A stretch of 64,000 nt of DNA from Clostridia bacterium. GTDB taxonomy: Bacteria > Bacillota > Clostridia > RGIG6154. Position 1 is the first letter of the stretch; every line of letters begins with the position of its first letter. Location of the stretch: assembly GCA_017626145.1 (NCBI GenBank), contig JAGAJK010000087.1:1-64000 (forward strand), in the 5' to 3' direction. The position numbers were made by a program, and so were the translations under genes. A model generated the notes under the pieces. It was not told the origin of the DNA. It was given only the letters and a program-made list of their open reading frames with translations, and made no database searches. This document shows positions 43,684 through 52,999 of this stretch, piece by piece.

Positions 43684-44526
43684 TTAATCTTCTGAATAAT
43701 ATTCCTTTTTAGCAGGCTCGACAATATGCTTTTTGACGGTAGGATATGTGGCAATTGCCTGCATAAGTCCGTAAACTGCAAATCCTAAAAGTATCATAAA
43801 CAGTATTCCGTAAAGTGGAGCGCTTACAAACAAGTAATAAAGTAAAAGTCCGTAAAAAGCAGACATTACAATGTATGTAAAGGTAACTCTTAAAACACCT
43901 AAAACCATAAATAAGGCATTTTTATAAATGTCCTTTAGCTTCAGGTCAACCGTAACAAGCTGAATCCATTTATAAGGAACCATAACAGCGTAAATTACAA
44001 GAGCAATTACAAATATTGTAATTAAAGCAACAATGTATGCCTGAGTTGCCATAAGAATCCAGTAAAGCCTTAATGAGAAAACACAAATCCAGATAAGGAC
44101 TATATCAATTATATAAATTATAAGGGACTTTTTCCAGTTTTCTTTGAACTTACCGAAAAAGTCGCCAATTACCCATGCGTGCTCCTCGTCGGTATAACGT
44201 CTTAAAATGTAGTAGTAACCTGACGACAGTGGGGAAAGTGAAAAAATAACAGAAAGAAACAGCGAAATAACCGCCGCAAAGCCTGCCATTGCTGAAAAGT
44301 GTTCAGAAGTTGATGCTCCCGAAAGGTCAATAAGACTTCCGTAAATGGGAATCCAGACCAGAATCATACCCGGCAGAGCGCTTATAAAATATATTACATT
44401 AAGTAAAAGGTAAGACCAGAATTTTCTTGTAAATAATTCCTGAAAAAGAGCTATACCTTTCTTCTGTTTTTCGTTTTTATTTACTCCTTTTCCTGGCTTG
44501 GAGTAATTGTGAAATAAACTTGCCAT
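43684..44526 (-). CDS. Membrane protein, DUF624/YesL-like
   Basis: The 280-residue protein has about six transmembrane helices with a DUF624-like arrangement, including SPLSSGYYYILRRYTDEEHAWVIGDFFGKFKENWKKS between helices 2 and 3. YesL-type proteins are often near carbohydrate ABC transporters, but here the neighbour genes are hemW and ddl. GGAGG lies 7 nt before the ATG. Function is unknown. Confidence 0.75.
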   Translation of the reverse strand: MASLFHNYSKPGKGVNKNEKQKKGIALFQELFTRKFWSYLLLNVIYFISALPGMILVWIPIYGSLIDLSGASTSEHFSAMAGFAAVISLFLSVIFSLSPLSSGYYYILRRYTDEEHAWVIGDFFGKFKENWKKSLIIYIIDIVLIWICVFSLRLYWILMATQAYIVALITIFVIALVIYAVMVPYKWIQLVTVDLKLKDIYKNALFMVLGVLRVTFTYIVMSAFYGLLLYYLFVSAPLYGILFMILLGFAVYGLMQAIATYPTVKKHIVEPAKKEYYSED

Positions 44527-44589
44527 TGAAAAACCTCCGTTTCGTACCTCCTATTGTATCATAAATATACGCAACTTTCAACAAAAAGG

Positions 44590-44618
44590 TTGAAATTTTT
44601 TTGCATATGGTATACAAT
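44590..44618 (+). promoter_or_regulatory. Promoter of ddl cluster
   Basis: TTGAAA (44590-44595) and TACAAT (44613-44618) are 17 nt apart, about 50 nt before ddl. Confidence 0.7.
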
Positions 44619-44670
44619 ATAAGAATAGGTTAGAATAGATATTTATTCATTCGAAAGGAAGTTAAAATAA

Positions 44671-45747
44671 ATGAATAAGCTTAATATAGCTGTTTTGTTC
44701 GGCGGACAGTCAACTGAGCACGAGGTATCGCTTTCGTCTGCAACAAATGTTCTGAAAAAGATGAACAGAGAAAAATATAATGTTATAAAAGTAGGTATCA
44801 CCAAAACGGGGCAATGGCTTCTTTTTGAAGGTGATGAAGCGGAAATTAAAAGCGGGGCGTGGGAGAACGGTAAAGTAACTCCTGCATTTTTAAGCCCGGA
44901 TACATCAATGGGGCTGGTAGTTTTAAGGGACGGCAAGGCAGAGCTTATGGAAATAGATGTTGTCTATCCTGTACTTCACGGAATTTGCGGAGAGGACGGA
45001 ACAATTCAGGGCTTGTGTGCTTTGGCGAAGTTGCCCTGTGTAGGCCCTAAAATGCTGGAATCGGCAATATGTATGGATAAGGACGTTGCTAAAATTATTT
45101 TCAAGCACCTTAATATTCCTCAGGCTGATTGGGTAACCGTATACAAAGAAGAGGTTGAGAACAGCATAGAAACAGCTGTTTCTAAGGTAGAAGATAAATT
45201 CCAATACCCTGTTTTCGTTAAGCCGGCAAATGCAGGCTCTTCCGTAGGTGTAGGAAAATCTCACAACAGTGCTGAATTAAAACAGCACCTTTATGATGCC
45301 GTTAAGGTTGACAGAAAGGTTATAGTTGAAGAATTTATAAACGGCAGAGAGCTTGAATGTGCTGTTATAGGAAATATTAATCCTTTAGGCTCTATGCCGG
45401 GAGAAATTATTTCATCAGCGGAATTTTACAGCTACGATGCTAAATATGTTGATGATTCACAGGTAATTATACCTGCAATAATAGAGGAAACAAAAGCTCT
45501 TAAAATAAAGGAAATTGCAGAAAAAGCATTTAAGGAAATCGGTCTTCGCGGTATGAGCAGAATTGACTTTTTTGTACATAAGGAAACTCAGGAAATATAT
45601 CTTAATGAAATTAATACCATCCCGGGCTTTACTGACATAAGTATGTATCCGATGCTTATGGAAGCAACAGGCTTTGAAGGAGAGAAGTTGATTGACAAAT
45701 TGATTGAACTTGCAATTGCGGAGGCATCAGGAGTATATAATGAATAA
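44671..45747 (+). CDS. ddl: D-alanine-D-alanine ligase
   Basis: The 358-residue ATP-grasp enzyme makes the D-Ala-D-Ala dipeptide of peptidoglycan. Its motifs are FGGQSTEHEVSLSSA at the N-terminus, FVKPANAGSSVGVGK, and NEINTIPGFTDISMYP at the metal site. Preceded by GAAAGGAAG; overlaps murI by 8 nt, so the two wall precursors are coupled. Confidence 0.97.
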   Translation: MNKLNIAVLFGGQSTEHEVSLSSATNVLKKMNREKYNVIKVGITKTGQWLLFEGDEAEIKSGAWENGKVTPAFLSPDTSMGLVVLRDGKAELMEIDVVYPVLHGICGEDGTIQGLCALAKLPCVGPKMLESAICMDKDVAKIIFKHLNIPQADWVTVYKEEVENSIETAVSKVEDKFQYPVFVKPANAGSSVGVGKSHNSAELKQHLYDAVKVDRKVIVEEFINGRELECAVIGNINPLGSMPGEIISSAEFYSYDAKYVDDSQVIIPAIIEETKALKIKEIAEKAFKEIGLRGMSRIDFFVHKETQEIYLNEINTIPGFTDISMYPMLMEATGFEGEKLIDKLIELAIAEASGVYNE

Positions 45748-46546
45748 TAAAGCAATAGGTGTTTTTGACTCAGGACTTGGCGGTCTTACCGCCGTAAAAG
45801 AAATTATGGAAATAATGCCCAACGAATCCGTTGTTTATTTCGGGGATACGGGAAGAGTTCCATACGGCTCACGTTCAGAGGAAACAATAATAAAATATAC
45901 AAAGCAGGATATAGCCTTTTTAAAGCAACACGATATAAAGCTTGTGCTTGCCGCCTGCGGAACAGCCAGCTCCGTTGCACTTCCTTACATAAAAGAGTGT
46001 GGAATAAAAACAATAGGAGTGGTTGAGCCCACGGTTAAAAAGGCACTCAGCGTTACCAAAAACGGCAGAGTAGGTATAATCGGAACAGCAGGAACAATTA
46101 AAAGTAAGTCTTATGAAAATATGCTCCTTGAAGCATCAAAGGATGTTACTGTTACTGCCAAAGCGTGCCCTTTATTTGTTCCGCTGGTTGAAAACGGATA
46201 CCTTAACTGCGAGGTAACAAGACTTGTTGCATCGGAGTATCTTGAAGAGATAATTAAATCAGAGTGTGATACATTGATACTCGGTTGTACACATTATCCT
46301 CTTTTAAAGGATGCAATAAACGAAATAACACAAGGTAAAATAAAACTTATTGATGCAGGAAAAGCAGCTGCCGATTATGTTAAGGAATACTTAAAGGAGA
46401 ATTCTGCGGAAAGTAATTCTCAGGCAGAATATTCTTATTATGTTTCGGATGAGGGAGCGGACTTTGTTAAAATTGCAGAGATGTTTTTGTCAAGAAAAAT
46501 AGACAAAATTAACAGCATAGATATAGAAAGTGTAAAGGTAGATTAA
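45740..46546 (+). CDS. murI: Glutamate racemase
   Basis: The 268-residue cofactor-independent racemase supplies D-Glu for peptidoglycan. The two catalytic cysteines are in LAACGTASS and LILGCTHYPLL; FDSGLGGLTA and YFGDTGRVPYG are also conserved. ATG at 45740 is preceded by AGGAG and overlaps the ddl end. Confidence 0.97.
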   Translation: MNNKAIGVFDSGLGGLTAVKEIMEIMPNESVVYFGDTGRVPYGSRSEETIIKYTKQDIAFLKQHDIKLVLAACGTASSVALPYIKECGIKTIGVVEPTVKKALSVTKNGRVGIIGTAGTIKSKSYENMLLEASKDVTVTAKACPLFVPLVENGYLNCEVTRLVASEYLEEIIKSECDTLILGCTHYPLLKDAINEITQGKIKLIDAGKAAADYVKEYLKENSAESNSQAEYSYYVSDEGADFVKIAEMFLSRKIDKINSIDIESVKVD

Positions 46547-46547
46547 G

Positions 46548-46976
46548 GTGAAAACGGAAAACAATGCTATCGTAAGCGTAAAAGGAATTCAGTATATTGA
46601 CGGCGAAAAATTAGAAACAGAGCTTGTTGCGGAGGGATATTATAAATATTCTCCCGAAAAGATTTCGGTTATATATAACGAATATGACCGTGATACAGGG
46701 ATAAAGACAATAAGTGAGCTTACAGTCACCGGAGGGCATATAGTTTTATGTCGTGACGGCGGACAAAATACACGTATGGAATTTGAAAAGGGGGTAAAAT
46801 GTGTCGGTTACTACGAATTACCCTTTGGTTCATTTAATATAAGCACAACCGTCAGCAGTATAGAAAATAATTTAACTGTTATGGGAGGCAGCCTTTATAT
46901 AAGCTACAATTTATCTTTGGACAGGCTGACAACAACACAGAATGATATAACAGTAAGCGTAAGATTAAAAGGATAG
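46548..46976 (+). CDS. DUF1934 beta-barrel protein
   Basis: The 142-residue protein has the DUF1934 (YwiB-like) pattern, a small lipocalin-like beta barrel: YDRDTGIKTISELTVTGG and a C-terminal SLYISYNLSLD block. It starts with GTG 1 nt after the murI stop. Function is unknown; conserved next to wall genes in Firmicutes. Confidence 0.88.
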   Translation: MKTENNAIVSVKGIQYIDGEKLETELVAEGYYKYSPEKISVIYNEYDRDTGIKTISELTVTGGHIVLCRDGGQNTRMEFEKGVKCVGYYELPFGSFNISTTVSSIENNLTVMGGSLYISYNLSLDRLTTTQNDITVSVRLKG

Positions 46977-46988
46977 AGGTACATACAA

Positions 46989-48323
46989 TTGAAAAAAAGA
47001 TTATTGGCATTAATACTGGTATTTGTTATAGCGGTTAGTTTTACTTGTAAAGCCGAAGACGTAATATATACCGCAGACAGCAATATTTATAATACATTAA
47101 GAGAGATAAGCTTTACGGATGTTGCATATAAACCGGTTGACCACTGGTCCTCCACGGCAATTTACGTTATGGCTTCCATAGGAGCTATAAAAGGCTATAA
47201 CGGAAATTTTGATATGACAAGTCCCGTTAAGAATCACGAAGCTATGGCGGTTTTATTCAGATGTGCCGGACTTGAGACCACAGCTGAAAAAATGAAAGCC
47301 TCGGTTGCTGATTTCAAAGCACAGAATCCGGGCGTGTATAACGATATTGATTCATGGGCGGACGGATATTTAAGACTTGCAGTTGATAAAAAGCTTATTA
47401 CCGCAATGGATTTTCTTTCTACTATGGAAATTGAATATCTTTCGAACCCGAATCCGCTTTTCAGAAAAGAAGCAAATGCCACAAGATGTGATCTTGCTCG
47501 CTGGATGGTAACGGTTTTTGGTGTGGAAATTGCCGCACAGGAGAATCTTATAATTGATTTTAAGGATTATGAATCCATCAAAGAAGAAGACAGACTTTAT
47601 CTTGAAACAGCGGTAAACTGTGGAATTTTAAAAGGAGCGGACGGTTTCCTTAATCCCTATTCAGGGCTTACCCGTGAGGAAATGGCACAGATGTTTTACA
47701 ACGTATATCCTTTGTGGGCAAAAGCAGGAGGATATGAGGTAATAAGCGATACAGTGTCAGACATAACGGTAGATACTGTCAAAAACGCAGACGGTACAAA
47801 GCTTGAAAACACAAAAACAATAACAGTAGGCTCCAAAAAGCTTAAGACCCGTATTACATACAATTTGCAGGGTGAAGTGGTTGACCATACAATTTATTCT
47901 TATAATGAGTACGTTGATTTTCCCGTTGTAAGGGATAAAAATCTTCCTGCAGACAGCTCGGTTCTTAATATTGGAGATACAATAACATTAATGTTAAAGG
48001 CAAATAAGGTTGTCTGCGGTTTTCAGGCAAATGTAACGGTTACAGGAGACGGAGTGCTTGACACATCGGGTTATGAAAGCTCACAGGTTTATGAAGGTAA
48101 GCTTTATTGCTATGACAAGGACGATAAAACAGTTGTAATTGAAGATAAAAATGGTGATTACATCGAAATTCCGCTGTTTCCTCAGGCTGAGTTTTTCGCC
48201 AGAGAAAAGGAAGTTACTAAAGAAGATATAAACTCAATGTATGCAGATACTCAGATTTTTGTGTTTACAGTAAGAAAAAGCGGAACAGAGACGGACAGAG
48301 GCTACAGAGTTCAGATTTTATAA
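46989..48323 (+). CDS. Secreted S-layer-homology domain protein
   Basis: The 444-residue protein has a signal peptide (about 1-22), SLH repeats from about 37 (ISFTDVAYKPVDHWSSTAIY) to about 245 (GGYEVISD), two recognisable and one weak, and a C-terminal beta-rich part of about 190 residues without known family. SLH modules bind pyruvylated wall polymer. The start is TTG, supported by AGAGG and the signal peptide. It lies 12 nt after the DUF1934 gene. Confidence 0.85.
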   Translation: MKKRLLALILVFVIAVSFTCKAEDVIYTADSNIYNTLREISFTDVAYKPVDHWSSTAIYVMASIGAIKGYNGNFDMTSPVKNHEAMAVLFRCAGLETTAEKMKASVADFKAQNPGVYNDIDSWADGYLRLAVDKKLITAMDFLSTMEIEYLSNPNPLFRKEANATRCDLARWMVTVFGVEIAAQENLIIDFKDYESIKEEDRLYLETAVNCGILKGADGFLNPYSGLTREEMAQMFYNVYPLWAKAGGYEVISDTVSDITVDTVKNADGTKLENTKTITVGSKKLKTRITYNLQGEVVDHTIYSYNEYVDFPVVRDKNLPADSSVLNIGDTITLMLKANKVVCGFQANVTVTGDGVLDTSGYESSQVYEGKLYCYDKDDKTVVIEDKNGDYIEIPLFPQAEFFAREKEVTKEDINSMYADTQIFVFTVRKSGTETDRGYRVQIL

Positions 48324-48352
48324 TTCAAATTAAACGGAAAGGATTGATTTAA

Positions 48353-49762
48353 ATGAAAAGAATGATATGTCTTTTGATGGCTATATTGATGCTTTTAACA
48401 CCTTTTTCGGCATTTGCTGAAGAGGAAGCTACAAGTGTTGAAGCAAGTGTTGTCAATGTAGTTATGCAATATATTCAGCAGAAATACCGTTTTGATGTAG
48501 ACAGTCAGGCAATGCTTGATAAGGTAATAGTAAATATTTTAAATGAAAATCCTGAGCTTTACGATGAAATTTTAGATGCAATGCTCGCAAGCCTTGATGA
48601 GCACAGCGAATATTACACACCCGAGGAGTACAGTGAATTTTTCAGTTACATCGAGGTGGAAATAGTAGGAATTGGTGCGTATCTTGAAAATGACGGAGAT
48701 TATGTAAAGGTTGGGTCTGTTATAGAAGGTTCACCTGCTGAAAAAGCCGGAATTATGGCAAATGACCGTATACTTTCTGCCAACGGAACAAGCCTTAAAA
48801 ATATGGGAAGTGAGTATGCCGCATCTACAATCAGAGGTGAAGCCGGCTCTGTTGTTGAGCTTGAGATTGAAAGAAGCGGTAAAGTAATGAATTTTTCTGT
48901 TGTACGTGCTAAGGTGCAGACTAAAACTACAGCAGGTACAATGCTTGATGACAATATAGGCTATGTTCAGATAGCAAGCTTTTCCTCGTCAACTGCATCA
49001 CATTTTGCCGAAGACCTTGACGCACTTATTGAACAGGGAGCGGAAAAGTTTATTATTGACCTCAGAAATAACACAGGCGGCGTAACCGATCAGGCTCTTG
49101 AATGTGCAGGCTTCTTTTTACCGGAAGGTACGCCTCTGCTTACGTTGAAAACAAAGAATGAAAGCCAGGTAATTACAAATGTTTCCAAGGGTGAAAGCTA
49201 TCCTCTTATTGTTTTGGTTAATGAGTATTCAGCATCTGCTGCCGAAATTTTAGCTTCAGCACTTAAATATAACGGAGCAGCAACTGTAATAGGTAAAACA
49301 AGCTATGGTAAAGGCACAATGCAGAACACCGCGTCATTAGGCATATACGGCGGTATTAAAATTACAGTAGCGGAATTCTGTGGCCCTAACGGAGAAACAA
49401 TTAACGGACGGGGTATAATTCCCGATATTCATATCGATAATGTAAGAAAGCCTGTTGAAGAAGGTTATTTCGAAACTCTTAAGTACGAGAATAAGTTTTC
49501 TGTAGGTGACAGCGATTCTCAGATTTCGGTTCTTAAAAAGATGCTTGCAGTACTTGGTTATCTTTCTGCAGGAAATACAGACGAGCATTTTGATATGTCA
49601 CTATATAACGCAGTAAAGGAATTTCAGAAGGAGAACGGACTTTTCTCTTACGGTGTTCTTGATTTTTCAACGCAGATTGCTATAAACAATATGGCAAACG
49701 ATGCAACTTATCTTGAAGATACACAGCTTTCTGAAGCAATCAAGGTAATAAAAAACAAATAA
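48353..49762 (+). CDS. S41 family C-terminal processing protease
   Basis: The 469-residue exported protease has a signal peptide (1-22), a PDZ domain (about 100-185), the S41 core with nucleophile serine in EYSASAAE (293-295) and Lys320 in TSYGKGTM, and a peptidoglycan-binding domain at about 395-460. CtpA-like proteases trim envelope proteins; the wall-binding domain fits action at the cell wall. Spaced 29 nt after the SLH gene. Confidence 0.93.
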   Translation: MKRMICLLMAILMLLTPFSAFAEEEATSVEASVVNVVMQYIQQKYRFDVDSQAMLDKVIVNILNENPELYDEILDAMLASLDEHSEYYTPEEYSEFFSYIEVEIVGIGAYLENDGDYVKVGSVIEGSPAEKAGIMANDRILSANGTSLKNMGSEYAASTIRGEAGSVVELEIERSGKVMNFSVVRAKVQTKTTAGTMLDDNIGYVQIASFSSSTASHFAEDLDALIEQGAEKFIIDLRNNTGGVTDQALECAGFFLPEGTPLLTLKTKNESQVITNVSKGESYPLIVLVNEYSASAAEILASALKYNGAATVIGKTSYGKGTMQNTASLGIYGGIKITVAEFCGPNGETINGRGIIPDIHIDNVRKPVEEGYFETLKYENKFSVGDSDSQISVLKKMLAVLGYLSAGNTDEHFDMSLYNAVKEFQKENGLFSYGVLDFSTQIAINNMANDATYLEDTQLSEAIKVIKNK

Positions 49763-49778
49763 CAAAGGTGGTGTAGAT

Positions 49779-50702
49779 ATGCTTTACCCTATGCTTATGA
49801 AACCGGGCTTCAAGGAAGTAACCTGGGGCGGAGCAAAGCTCAGAACATTATATAATAAGGAAATAATAAGTGACAAAACGGGTGAAAGCTGGGAAATTTC
49901 CTGCAGAACGGATTTACCGTCAATTATCGTAAACGGCGAATTTGCAGGTCAAAGCTTTTATGATGTATATATGAAATATTCAAAGGAAATTTCAGGGAGA
50001 GAAAATTTTGAATTTCCATGGCTCGTGAAATTTCTTGATGCAAAGGAATATTTGTCGGTACAGGTTCACCCCGATGACTGCTATGCAATTTCAAATGGCG
50101 ACGGTATGGGTAAAACCGAAATGTGGTATGTGGTTCAGTGTGAAGAAGATTCGCGTCTTATAGCAGGTTTTAACCGTGATATGGATAAGGAACTTATGGT
50201 AAAGACCGCCTGTGACGGAACGATTGCCGATTACCTTAATTCTGAAAAAGTGAAGGCAGGCGATGTATTCTTTATCCCTCCCGGAACAGTTCATGCAATA
50301 GGCGCAGGAATTTTTATTCTTGAGATTCAGCAGAATTCAGATGCAACCTACCGGCTTTTTGACTGGAACAGAGTGGATGCAAACGGAAACTCGCGAGAGC
50401 TTCACGTAAAGAAAGCTTCAGATGTTTCGCTGCTTGAAAAATCGCAGGGACTTACAAAACCGCTGTTGCTTGAAAACGGGGATTTACTTTTATCTGAATG
50501 CAGTTATTTTAAAACTGTTAAAAGAACTGTTAAAGAAAAGAGCGTTATAGAAAAGGGAATGACAGCACTTATTGTTATTTCGGGAGAGGGAATTCTCGGA
50601 GATTTAACTCTTAAACCGGGAGACAGCGTTCTTATTCCTTATTCAGCAGGCAATATTGAGCTTGCAGGAAGCCTTGAGTGTGTTCTTGTGACGTTACCCT
50701 AA
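49779..50702 (+). CDS. manA: Mannose-6-phosphate isomerase class I
   Basis: The 307-residue cupin-type metalloenzyme interconverts mannose 6-phosphate and fructose 6-phosphate. Zinc-ligand block LSVQVHPDD, GKTEMWYVV, and IPPGTVHAIGAGIFILEIQ are present. Follows the S41 gene by 16 nt with AAGGTGG. It may feed both mannose catabolism and GDP-mannose supply. Confidence 0.94.
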   Translation: MLYPMLMKPGFKEVTWGGAKLRTLYNKEIISDKTGESWEISCRTDLPSIIVNGEFAGQSFYDVYMKYSKEISGRENFEFPWLVKFLDAKEYLSVQVHPDDCYAISNGDGMGKTEMWYVVQCEEDSRLIAGFNRDMDKELMVKTACDGTIADYLNSEKVKAGDVFFIPPGTVHAIGAGIFILEIQQNSDATYRLFDWNRVDANGNSRELHVKKASDVSLLEKSQGLTKPLLLENGDLLLSECSYFKTVKRTVKEKSVIEKGMTALIVISGEGILGDLTLKPGDSVLIPYSAGNIELAGSLECVLVTLP

Positions 50703-50885
50703 TATATAATAGGAAGAAACTCCCTTGGATTTATCGTGTCAATACATATAAACGATGTTGTCGTTTGTGCAAAAATTATGTATATTTGATGTTCTGTAAT
50801 AAAAATGCACAACAAAAAAACGGAGAAATTTGTAAAAAAAAATAAAAAAGTCACTTTTGCGTAAATAAATGTCACAAAAATGATA

Positions 50886-50914
50886 TTTACAAATGTGAAA
50901 AAATTAAGTATAAT
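50886..50914 (+). promoter_or_regulatory. Promoter of ABC transporter operon
   Basis: TTTACA (50886-50891) and TATAAT (50909-50914) are 17 nt apart. The preceding gene-free sequence (50703-50885) is AT-rich with no clear structure. Confidence 0.8.
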
Positions 50915-50946
50915 GTAAGTAACAAAAAAATATGGAGGCGATTTTC

Positions 50947-51897
50947 TTGGCAAAATCTAACGATGTTGCAGTTAAGCCACGCAAGAAGGGTAAGGGCATT
51001 AACGGTACAAATACGATTCAGTTGTACTCACTTGCCGCAATTCCGGCCTTTCTGGTATTTGTATTTTCATACATACCGATGTTTGGTATCATAATTGCAT
51101 TCAAAAACTACAGATTCGATACAGGTATTTTCAACAGCCCATGGGTAGGTCTTGATAACCTCAAGGTATTCCTTGCGTCTGACGACTTCGCACGTATTGC
51201 TTATAACACTATCTCTATGAACCTGTTGTTCATGCTGGTAGGTACGACCTGTGCAGTTTTACTGGCTGTTGTTCTTTTTGAAATCACAGCAAGAAAAGCA
51301 GTAAAAACTTATCAGACAATCTTAATCACACCTAACTTCCTTTCATGGGTAGTTGTTGGTTATATGGGTTATGCAATTCTCCATCCTACAAGCGGTGTTG
51401 CAAACAGCATTATCCAGATGTTTGGCGGTAAGCCTATTAACTGGTACGCAGAGCCCGGCTATTGGCCATGGATACTTACAATTGCTTCCGAATGGAAGGG
51501 CGTAGGTATGAGCTCGGTTGTTTACTACGCATCTCTTATGGGTATCGATGCATCACTCTTTGAAGCAGCTAAGATTGACGGTGCTAACAGACTTCAGGTT
51601 GCATGGCACATCACAATTCCTCAGCTTGTTCCTGTTATCGTAGTTCTCTCAATTCTGAGAGTTGGTAACATCTTCAGAGGTGACTTCGGTCTGTTCTATC
51701 AGATGTCAAGAAACGTAGCAGACCTTTACGAAACAACAGACGTTATGGATACATACATTTTCCGTGTAATGCGTATCTTTGGTGACTTCTCACTTTCATC
51801 TGCTGCAGGTCTTATGCAGTCAGTAGTAGGTTTCATCACAGTTGTTGTTACAAACTTTATAGTTAAGTTTATTGACCCGGAAAAATCATTATTCTAA
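50947..51897 (+). CDS. ABC sugar permease, LplB/YteP type
   Basis: The 316-residue protein has six transmembrane helices and the EAA loop FEAAKIDGANRLQVAWHITIP that docks the ATPase. It belongs to the carbohydrate-uptake class 1 permeases (LplB/YteP). The start is TTG at 50947, 7 nt after GGAGG; ATG at 50932 precedes the ribosome site. 18 nt before the second permease. No ATPase is in the window, so a shared MsmX-type ATPase is likely. Confidence 0.93.
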   Translation: MAKSNDVAVKPRKKGKGINGTNTIQLYSLAAIPAFLVFVFSYIPMFGIIIAFKNYRFDTGIFNSPWVGLDNLKVFLASDDFARIAYNTISMNLLFMLVGTTCAVLLAVVLFEITARKAVKTYQTILITPNFLSWVVVGYMGYAILHPTSGVANSIIQMFGGKPINWYAEPGYWPWILTIASEWKGVGMSSVVYYASLMGIDASLFEAAKIDGANRLQVAWHITIPQLVPVIVVLSILRVGNIFRGDFGLFYQMSRNVADLYETTDVMDTYIFRVMRIFGDFSLSSAAGLMQSVVGFITVVVTNFIVKFIDPEKSLF

Positions 51898-51915
51898 GAA
51901 GGAGGTAATAATTAA

Positions 51916-52812
51916 ATGATTAAGTCAAGAAGCAGTATTGTATCACAGATTATACTTAACACAATTATTATCATCCTTTGTTGTATAATCATCTATCCGT
52001 TCCTTCTGGTAGTAGGTGCCAGCTTTACGGAAGAAAAAGCTTTGGTTGAATTCGGTTATAACATTATTCCTGCCAAAGCAAGCTTAAAGGCATATGAATA
52101 TGTATTCAAAAATCCTGCAGCAATTTTAAACGCATATAAGATTACATTTATTTTCTCAGTAATGAGAATGGTACTTGCGGTTCTTCTGCAGGCAATGATT
52201 GCTTATCCGTTAACAAAGAAAATGCTTAAGGGCAGAGCAGGTCTTTCATTCTACTTATACTTCACAATGCTCTTTGGTGGTGGTATGGTTCCATCATACA
52301 TTTTGATTACACAGTATCTCCACCTTGACGATACAATCTGGGTATATGTTATCCCTATGCTTGTATCACCATGGAACATATTTATGATGAGAACCTTCTT
52401 TGCAGGTATTCCTAATGCGATTATTGAATCGGCTTATATTGACGGTGCGAATGAATACAGAATCTTCTTTACAATGATTCTTCCACTTTCTAAGCCAATC
52501 TTAGCATACATAGCACTTACAACATTCCTGGGTGCATGGAACGACTGGAACACATCAATGCTTTATATTAACGATGACAGTCTTATAAGCTTACAGTATT
52601 TGCTCCAGAGAATTATGAAGAATCTGGAAGTTTTACAGAACGCACAGGCAATGGGCGTAGATATATCTACACTCCAGAACGCGTCTGAAATTCCGGGTGA
52701 AACAGTTAGAATGGCAATGGCTGTAGTAGTTGCAGGTCCTGCGCTCGTAGTATTCCCATTCTTCCAGAAATACTTCGTAAGAGGTATCACAGTAGGTTCT
52801 GTAAAGGGCTGA
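51916..52812 (+). CDS. ABC sugar permease, YtcP type
   Basis: The 298-residue partner permease has six helices and EAA loop IESAYIDGANEYRIFFTMILP. With the LplB-type protein it forms the membrane channel for the sugar delivered by the lipoproteins encoded downstream. Preceded by GAAGGAGG. Confidence 0.93.
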   Translation: MIKSRSSIVSQIILNTIIIILCCIIIYPFLLVVGASFTEEKALVEFGYNIIPAKASLKAYEYVFKNPAAILNAYKITFIFSVMRMVLAVLLQAMIAYPLTKKMLKGRAGLSFYLYFTMLFGGGMVPSYILITQYLHLDDTIWVYVIPMLVSPWNIFMMRTFFAGIPNAIIESAYIDGANEYRIFFTMILPLSKPILAYIALTTFLGAWNDWNTSMLYINDDSLISLQYLLQRIMKNLEVLQNAQAMGVDISTLQNASEIPGETVRMAMAVVVAGPALVVFPFFQKYFVRGITVGSVKG

Positions 52813-52858
52813 TATCATATCGGTTATTTAAGAACAGTGTTATTAAATTTAATACTCT

Positions 52859-52884
52859 GCCTTGCCACGATTTTTTGGCAAGGC
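52859..52884 (+). other. Intercistronic hairpin H1
   Basis: GCCTTGCCA (52859-52867) pairs with TGGCAAGGC (52876-52884); no T-run follows. First of four hairpins with the same GCCTTG/CAAGGC base and a different, compensated inner stem. ACTCTGC at 52854-52860 and GCAGAGT at 52898-52904 offer an alternative pairing. Confidence 0.8.
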
Positions 52885-52999
52885 TTGAGTTCTCTAAGCA
52901 GAGTGTAAAGAATTTTGCTCTGCGACATAAAAATATTTTATGTTACATATAACGCGAAAAGCGTTTTATGAATATAACAAAATGAAAGAGGAGAATAAC

